Shown here in pieces: positions 56,838 to 64,000 of a stretch of DNA of 64,000 nt (within the stretch, counting starts at the first letter, position 1; each line of letters opens with the position of its first letter). Source of the DNA: Medicago truncatula. Its lineage: Eukaryota; Streptophyta; Magnoliopsida; Fabales; Fabaceae. The stretch is taken from NCBI RefSeq assembly GCF_003473485.1, contig NC_053042.1, forward strand, positions 47,455,762-47,519,761, read 5' to 3'. Under the pieces are notes generated by a model. The model searched no databases and was not told where the DNA came from. It saw only the letters and a program-made list of their open reading frames with translations. A program made the position numbers and the translations under genes.

Positions 56838-59800
56838 TTATGAGTGCTGCATCTGATCTCGCTTAAGCGCTTGTTGGAGCTGAATGACCTGTTGTTGCTG
56901 CTCTGGTGGCAAAGAACTCAATTGCTCTGGTGTTAGATTCAACACTTGTTGCAGTAAAACAGACTCCACATCAGATGGAAGCTGCAATTGAGCAAGGATA
57001 ATAAGAATGGTGATTTTATATATCAGGAATCGCTCGTTACATGGATCAAATAAGATTGTGACAAGACAAATCAGAATAGCAGCATTAGACGGAAGTGAAT
57101 CCTCTCATGTTGAAAACAAAACATGAGGGGGTCATGTTCTTTAATCTCCACCGTTCGATCCTCCTATTCCCCATTTTTAAATACTCTCATTCAACGAATT
57201 TGGATCCTCTCAATTGTGAAAAAAACTTGAGGGTTATGTGGATGATTTCACCATTAAAATGCATTGGGCTCTACAGCTTATAAAAATTATAAGTGGTGTC
57301 CAATGCATTTTCATGATGAGAAGATCCAAATCCTTCATTCAAAATACATTCCTACATTAGAATTTAATATCTCTATTCTTTTTAAGAGCCAGTTTTTTGG
57401 GAAATTTTCACTCATTTATATGATGCTTTCACAAACCAAGATAACAATTATTAGTTAGCCACTCATACACTTATTGCCCCCTAATTATTTAAGTAGTAGT
57501 AAAGAAAATTGCAAAGATCCAATTTATTAAAAAGATTAACAAAACCAATACCAAAGCATCTAACAAAATCATGATTGAGAAAATTATTCATTGTCACTTG
57601 GCATCTATGAATCACCAAGTTGCATGACATACCTGTGAAGATTGTTGATCAGAGTGCCGCACATCTGCTTTAGGAACTGCAGGTACAGGTAATGAGCTAC
57701 TTCCGAGAACATGGGATGATCCGTTGGAAATAGGTACGTCTGAAGTCCCAGCAGAGAGACCCCTTCCATCATTCAATCTAGTGAGCTTTGATGGTCGAGT
57801 AAAGGATTCTGGATTATCATGAACCACGCCTGTATTCTCTACTCCGAAAGATATGTTGGAATATTTACTACTACTCTTGGCCCAATCCTCAAGAGCGTTG
57901 GAAGGTCTATCACCTTCCTTGCTAAATAACTGAGAAACACCAGATGGCATGGAGGGACCAGCCTGTTTAATAAATGAAGTTAGGTGCTTCACTTTAAAAA
58001 TGAAATCAAACAAAAAAAGAAGTTGAAACCAGCTAAGGAGAAGAGTAGAATGAAGAGAGATCGGCTTTTACATGTAGTATATACTTGGCCATTACTTTCT
58101 CAAAAAAAAAATTATTCTTAAATTTTGGTAAGAGTGTGTGCTTCTGTAAGAACCTATTTTCCACCCGGAATGCCATGCAAAGTACTCTAATGGTGAACCC
58201 TCTAAGAACTCCTAAGAACCCACATTGGAATTGCTCTTAGTTGATGTGTGTATCAATCACATGTTTGGTTTTGCATTCTCTCTTATACTATGCTACAGGC
58301 ATCTTTCCTTTTCCATACAAACTGCGGTTAAAATATAAATTAAATACACAAAGCAAGACTGATGGACCTAAATGCGTAGTACATTCTAATCTTAACTACA
58401 AATTTTACCAATACATTGTTCAAAACACTCAAATCTAGGCAAATATGAAGAGTGAAGACAAAATAACACAAGCAAAATTTGGCACCTGAAAGCTTGCATC
58501 TGGACGAACCATATGAATATTATGTGAGACAGTTGAGCTTCCAACACGTACTGGTTGTTGTAGAAATGAGGCATGCGGTTGCTGGTTCACGACAGTTGAA
58601 TTTGCCTGTTGAAATGGAGGCCTAGCAGAAAAATTGCCCGTAGTTGGGGGACGTATGGAAGGAAGTATTAAATTATTCTGCCCTGCTCCAGGCTGTACAA
58701 AATGGTTGCTTTGATGATGTTGAGGGGGAATTCTGGGCTGCAGAGGAGGCTTTGGATTTGCGGTCAATTGACTAGGAACCGAAGGGTTATGAGGGAGAGT
58801 GCTGACTTGGCCTTCTTGAATATAAGGTGTCAAGCCAAACTGCAACTTGCTCTGTCCATAAGGAGGTAGACCAGCCACAGTCGGAACCAATGTTTGTTGA
58901 GTCTGACCAAGGTGGCCTTCATTCATTAAAGACTGCGAGGGTTGATCTGAAACTTGTCTAAGGTTTGGCATTTGTAACTGCAAGAATTATCATTACAAAT
59001 AAAGTTAAAAACATATCTACTCTTCAGAAGCAGTAATAAAATATTGGCTGATTCTTATTTCAATTTCGAACTGTCTTAGAATATGCAAATGCTAATCAAC
59101 AAATTAGCATGTTCAGTTAAAAGCTTTGGAAATTGGAAATACCCTAAATCAAATCCTAAGTCATGGATGACAAAAATTTGCCATGAAAATGGAATTTAAT
59201 CAAGAAAAAAGGTAGTGAAACAAAACATACCATTTGGGGGTTGACCATCCCTAGCATTATCTGAGCCTGCAATAACAAAAAATTGTAAATATTTATTTAA
59301 TGGTCGAAGAAATTATTCAAACATTAATCTCTAAATATAGGTCCAATGAAACTAAATCATATATAAATAGGTTAAAACTTTCAACTTAGAGGCAAAAAAA
59401 TACCCAAACTCTATATTCAATAAAGTAACAAATGCCGTTCGTTGGATAGAACATAACAACAAGAGACAGAGATATCAGAAATAACTTAGGACAGAAAGAC
59501 CCTATTCTATAAATAGACGAATGCTCAAGGAACTCAATTAAATGGTTACACGATCAAGACACCAATTGTTGTGAACCATACATAGATCCCAGAACAACTG
59601 TGTGTTCAAAGCTTATCACATTATGAGATCAATTTATATGCACAAGGCACTACAGAAAAACTAGTATATAGATAGATGGATGCTCAAGGAAGTCAATTAT
59701 ATGATTGCACGTCAGAGACACCAATTGCTGCGAAACATACATAGATCCTAGAACAACTGTGTGTGATCAAAGCCCATAAACTACTACAAGTCTCTAAGGC

Positions 59801-62726
59801 CAAGGAATAACATAGAAATCCTAGAAAAAAGCAACCTTTGGAGGTGAGCACATGGCTCTCAAGAGATGGACAGATAGTATTGGGAGTTCCACCTTCCATG
59901 GGGAGTTGGAATTAATATTAGTACTGGGAGTTGCAGCAATTATATTCAGATTCGTCTACATAGTTAGCTAGCCATGAATCTAGAGAATATCCAACATGCA
60001 CTTATGAATCGGCAATGTTATTAATCTCCTTGTAAATGTAAATTGTATTAATTTGTATGAGTGTATAAATAGAAGATCAGCTGAGTGCAAATCACTCAAG
60101 CACATCCAGAAAAACTCTCTCCCTATATTTACAATAATCTTGGGACTAACTGGCTTGTAGAGTGTTATTGATCTTGTTAGACTTGTTAAACTAAGGTCAG
60201 ATTTCAACAACCAGCAAACTCACAGATCATCGCTGCACTTAAATTGAAAAATACGAACAAAGGTCATCCAATGATTCATTCTTCTTTTGCTTAAAAAAAT
60301 CTTTCAACCCTATCTGTCAGGTTTTTTTTGGTTAAGAAAATCTTTCAACCCTATCTGTCTGATTTTAAATCATTACCCACTACAACTATCTTAGTTATTA
60401 TCATTCTTTTCACATTTGTTCAACCCCCTCATTATGCAGTTAGACATCAAGCATATAGTCAGAATGAAGGAATATAGCCAAGGACATCTAAAACATACAA
60501 GAATTTGTGATAAGTGTGTTATCAAATAATGTTGTGCTTGCGTCAGAATGAAGGGCTATAGCCAAGGAAATCTAAAACATACAAGAATTTGTAAATAGGG
60601 ACAAGTTCGTTATCAAATAATGTTGTGCTTGCATACATGCACAAAGGAATTGAAATGTGAGAAAAATTTATAGGTTTATACCTGAAAAAGAGCCTTAGGC
60701 AACTGTGGCCTTGAAAGCAACAGCTGGCGAGACAAGTCCTTGTTGTGTGTAGCCATTCCCTGCCATCATAACAACAACAAACAAGTCAAGAAAAGAAAAG
60801 ATTATCTAGTTAAAAAAGAAGTTAGCTTTACCCAGTACTTACCTTAAGCTCTGAGATTATCTCAGATAGCTGACTCCTGGACATCTTAGCCAGATGCAAA
60901 GTTAAAGGATCATTTGCTAATGCTTGCTGACTCTGCAAACCATTTTGATTTGACGGGATGCCAGTCTGAGCACCACCTAGAGCTGCAGTCATGACAGCTG
61001 CAGCTGTTACGGCAATATGAAGACCCATAGGTTGATGTTGAGCTGCTTGAGTGGATTCCCCTTGAACAGCTGGGATGCCTACTTGTTTCTGAGGATCTTT
61101 AACGGTAAAAAAAAAGAGAAAATGAAAACACAGGACAAAAAAAAATAGTGATTTTATGCATAAGATAAATTATCACAAAACATAAGAATAGAGTGATCGT
61201 AAAGAACTGACCTGCATTTGTTGTCATTCCTGGTCCCCCGCGACCCTGCAGTAAAAGAAAAAGGAACATTTTAATCCATGATGGAACTGAAATTAAGCAC
61301 GCGGCTTATTTGTTTACCTATACGAGCATGAAAAAATGGGTTGGAAGGAGGTGGCAACAACAACGAAATCTTTACAAAATCTTCACACCAGATTTGAAAT
61401 TGATGGTGAACTTCAACATATCTACATCACTCTATTATTTTTGTAACAGCTTGGAGTGATAATTGATAACTCAATTTAATTGGTCAAAAATATAATTACA
61501 AACAAATAAAAGACATTGACCAATGTGAAATCAATTTCATATTTATTTGAATAGAATAGTAACTGTTTCCTTTTGGTCTCACACTGATCAATATATTTGG
61601 AAAAACAGATATATTTAGAAATACTACCTCCATCCCAATCCCAAATTATGAGCCATTTGGGAGAAAAAATTGTCTAAAATCATAAGTCGCTTTACACTAC
61701 CATTGAAACATTAATGAAGGATAATTATTGTAAGGTTTCATATAATTTCTTTCTCATACGTTACAACATTAGTTGCATTTCTTAATTTTTGTGAAATTGC
61801 CAAAGTGACTTATAATTTGGGCCACGGGGAGTAGTAAATACAATCATGATAACACGTGACCCATAATGCATGACTTTCAGGGTATGTATGTCTTTACAAA
61901 AAGTTAGGATTTCATGTGCTATTATGTTCACCTACTGCACTTCTTTTAGGAGGGAAGAAAAATGGTTGTGTTATAAATTCCTTTGTTTGGGAGCTTTAAA
62001 AACTTTACAAAAGTCCCCTTCACTCAAACAAGGTGGGAGACTTGTCTCCCTGCCATTCTCCTTTCCCTCCCTTTACCTCAAAAACCCTTCCCTTTTCTTT
62101 CCCTCCCTCTACTTCCAGTCCTAACAAAATCTAAAAGAAAACAAAGCAAAGATTTGTTAAACGTAATTCCAAAGTTCCAACAATATACCTGATCTTTATT
62201 TCTATCATTCCCTTTATCATTCTCCGCGAAATCAACACGTAATTGACGTCCATTAATTTCATAACCCTGAAGATTCCTACGAGCACTTAACGCCGTTTCT
62301 TCATCCGTATACTCACAGAATCCGTAACCCTTAGGTTTCCCAGTTTCTCTATCAGTAACTAATCTACACATAACAGAAAATCAACACACTTAAACCCAAC
62401 ATAAAAAATCAATTTTTTTTATCAAAACATGACTTACCCACAACTACAAACACATAAAAATCCTTTTTTAACATAAAACAAATCAAATTGATATGAAAAA
62501 AATTGAAAGTTACCTAAAACTGATAACAGGACCAACCTCCCGACAAATTTCCTTAAGCTGTTCCTCTGTAGCATCATATGGTATGTTCCCAACTACAAAA
62601 ATTGTCGTAGAAACATAAAAAAAATGTTAAATTTTTCAAAATGAAAAGAACAAGAACAAAAAAAAAAAAAGATAGGAAGATAAATATACCAAAGACAGTG
62701 CGATGTTGGGACTGAGGAGCAGCCAT
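56838..62726 (-). CDS. CSTF64: Cleavage stimulation factor 64 kDa subunit (CstF64)
   Basis: A nuclear RNA-binding subunit of the cleavage stimulation factor that recognises the region downstream of poly(A) sites. Ten exons: 62726-62690, 62592-62514, 62363-62189, 61245-61212, 61096-60843, 60759-60682, 59266-59231, 58977-58486, 57962-57633, 56981-56838; all junctions keep frame and give 552 residues. RRM at about 9-87 with RNP2 VFVGNIP split across exons 1-2 and RNP1 KGYGFCEY. Then the hinge ([20 protein letters not shown] to [11 protein letters not shown]) that binds CstF77 or symplekin, a long Pro/Gln-rich low-complexity region, and the conserved C-terminal helical domain ([20 protein letters not shown], then [16 protein letters not shown]). 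It is longer than Arabidopsis CstF64 (about 460), the extra length being in the P/Q region. Introns hold a Stowaway MITE, an LTR and a poly(A) footprint. Confidence 0.95.
59516..59780. repeat. Diverged direct repeat in CstF64 intron
   Basis: About 105 bp (59516-59620) recurs at 59678-59780, sharing ATGCTCAAGGAA, ACACCAATTG and AGAACAACTGTGTGT. Probably mobile-element debris. Confidence 0.6.
60016..60209 (-). mobile_element. Possible solo copia LTR
   Basis: TGTTATTAATC...TTTCAACA with an internal TGTATAAATAGAAG promoter-like box and CTCAAGCAC..AACTCTCTCCC, typical of small plant copia LTRs. Orientation from the TATA is plus, although the TG/CA ends alone cannot fix it. No target duplication confirmed. 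Confidence 0.45.
60296..60359 (-). repeat. Oligo(T) insertion footprint, 23-bp duplication
   Basis: A 23-bp repeat (AAAATCTTTCAACCC then TATCTGTC) occurs at 60296-60318 and 60337-60359, flanking only AGGTTTTTTTTGGTTAAG. The longest duplication of this kind in the window; it lies in a CstF64 intron. Confidence 0.78.
60457..60632. repeat. Tandem duplication, about 88-bp unit
   Basis: Two units, each starting AGTCAGAATGAAGG or GTCAGAATGAAGG and ending ATCAAATAATGTTGTGCTTG, with a small indel between them. In a CstF64 intron. Confidence 0.82.
61624..61834. mobile_element. Stowaway-type MITE in CstF64 intron
   Basis: A 211-bp element with ends CTACCTCCATCCCAATCCCA and (reverse) CTACTCCCCGTGGCCCAAAT, flanked by TA duplications. 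Confidence 0.82.
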
Positions 62727-64000
62727 GAAATCGAGAGGAAGAAGGTGAAGCGTTGCTCCTCCAATCTTCTTCCTCTTTACTACCATAAGCGTTTGTTCCA
62801 CCACCACACTCTCCGTTCCGATCTTCGACGAAGAAGAGAAGGGTTTATTTTATTTTATTTTATTCTGTTTTATTTCTGATTCTGATCTTATGCTCATGCT
62901 CTATTTATGTGAAAAATACAACCGTAATAATGCTCTATTTTGTGTTTTCTTCACACCTAAACAATTCAGTTATGTAATTTTTTATTTTTATTTTTTACAT
63001 TAAAATGTATATTTTTTTTATCTTTTTGACTGACTTTTTTTTTTTTACAAAATTACACTAAAATTTTAATACAGATAACACATATAATAAATAGATAGAA
63101 TAAATTTAAATATTAAAATAAAATGTAATAAATTGTGTATGTTCGATTTTCTCTTTATCATTTGAAAAAGATAGTGAATTCGAATATTAAAAAAAGTGTA
63201 ACAAACATGATATATATTTTTTTACCACACAAAATATATCGTGTAACAAACACGATATAATAAGTATATGTCTAATTTTTTTTCATTTATTCTTAAAAAT
63301 AGTGTAACAAACTATATCAAGTATATGTCACTATAAATTTAATCAAGTATATATTTTCAAAGGAGCAATTAAAGAGTAAATTAGTGACTCTTATCATATA
63401 CATCCTCACAAAAATAAGTCCTCTTAACATATGTGAGATCAAATATTTTAAATATTAAAATCCATTAATATTTAAAAATTGTAATCAAAATTATACAAAC
63501 CATAATAAAAAGAGTGGACAGACACGCATAATAGTGTTCGGTGTTCGTCTCTCCGCTAGTAAAATAAAATGTGTTTTGTTCCTTGAACTTAATTTAGTTG
63601 GTAGAGACAATGCATAATATATGTAGGAATCAAAGTTCAAATCCTGAACATCCCACATATAAATTTCTAACCTCTTAATTACTTGGGAAAAAAAAAAATA
63701 ACGTGCCTTTTTTTTCATTGTTTATCCTTCATTTAAACACTTTTATCCATATCATCGTTTTTATAATAGATTTTTTGACTAAAATTATTATCTATATTAT
63801 CGTTGTTCTTTTTTTTTTTACAGATCTATATTATCTTTGTTATCATTGTGTTTTTTTACTAAGATTATTTAAATTGTGCATAGAAAAATAGTTAAATCAC
63901 AACTAACCCACACAATAAAAGAAACAAGACCTTTCTTATAGAAACAATATTGAACATTAAATAATGTTTATTTTAATCTTATTTATAAAAAAACATTTAA
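62727..64000. other. CstF64 leader/promoter and AT-rich flank
   Basis: The first 100 or so bases are probably the CstF64 5' UTR; a TTTTA pentamer repeat follows at 62848-62873. The rest is AT-rich, with a decayed tRNA-like retroposon (about 63584-63660: TTAATTTAGTTGGTAGAGAC, AAAGTTCAAATCC). No gene is recognised. Confidence 0.5.
63790..63840 (-). repeat. Oligo(T) insertion footprint, 17-bp duplication
   Basis: ATCTATATTATCGTTGT and ATCTATATTATCTTTGT (one mismatch) flank TCTTTTTTTTTTTACAG. Confidence 0.62.

Overview
The window looks like legume nuclear DNA and most probably comes from Medicago truncatula. It is AT-rich, its genes have GT-AG introns, it carries a nuclear tRNA-Gly, and the spaces between genes are full of plant mobile-element debris. 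The species guess rests mainly on a complete SERK receptor-kinase gene whose 11 exons add up to 627 residues, the size I recall for Medicago SERK1.

Layout: 1-6.5 kb holds a WD40 gene of the AAMP type (minus strand, last exon or exons not in view). 8.3-12.4 kb holds SERK1 (minus). 12.4-25.1 kb has no genes and is rich in repeats: a TRIM, a copia LTR, SINEs, LINE remnants, MITEs, and the first copy of a 0.63-kb duplicated segment. 25.2-25.7 kb holds a two-exon gene that reads as a PROPEP, the precursor of an endogenous danger peptide (plus). 28.6-30.2 kb is a long-TIR element. 30.5-30.9 kb is a small AP2/ERF factor (minus), and 31.2-32.25 kb upstream of it is a four-copy, 273-bp tandem array ending next to a tRNA-Gly(GCC). 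32.9-35.8 kb is a CYP78A cytochrome P450 (minus). 36-45 kb has no confident gene but contains a Helitron 3' end, a LINE remnant and a GC-rich hAT element. 45.3-47.8 kb is a CYP76-type P450 (minus). 48.4-50.6 kb is a Gfo/Idh/MocA oxidoreductase (minus). 50.9-53.6 kb is a LINE remnant, the second copy of the duplicated segment, and a 1.77-kb Mutator-like element inserted in it. 54.0-55.7 kb is a YlmG/YGGT chloroplast membrane protein gene (plus). 56.8-62.7 kb is CstF64, a pre-mRNA 3'-end processing factor (minus).

The order CstF64 - SERK1 - WD40 matches, from memory, Arabidopsis At1g71800 - At1g71830 - At1g71840. This looks like an old collinear block opened up here by about 40 kb of extra genes and transposons. 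I see no operon-like or cluster logic between the two P450 genes and their neighbours. SERK co-receptors are known partners of Pep receptors, so finding SERK1 and a PROPEP in one window is notable but may be chance.

The most unusual signal is scattered and small. About 16 places show an 8-23 bp direct repeat flanking only an oligo(A)/oligo(T) run plus 0-9 other bases. They look like retroposition events that delivered nothing but a poly(A) tail. One of them has an internal uninserted control, because it interrupts only one of the two terminal repeats of the element at 28.6-30.2 kb.
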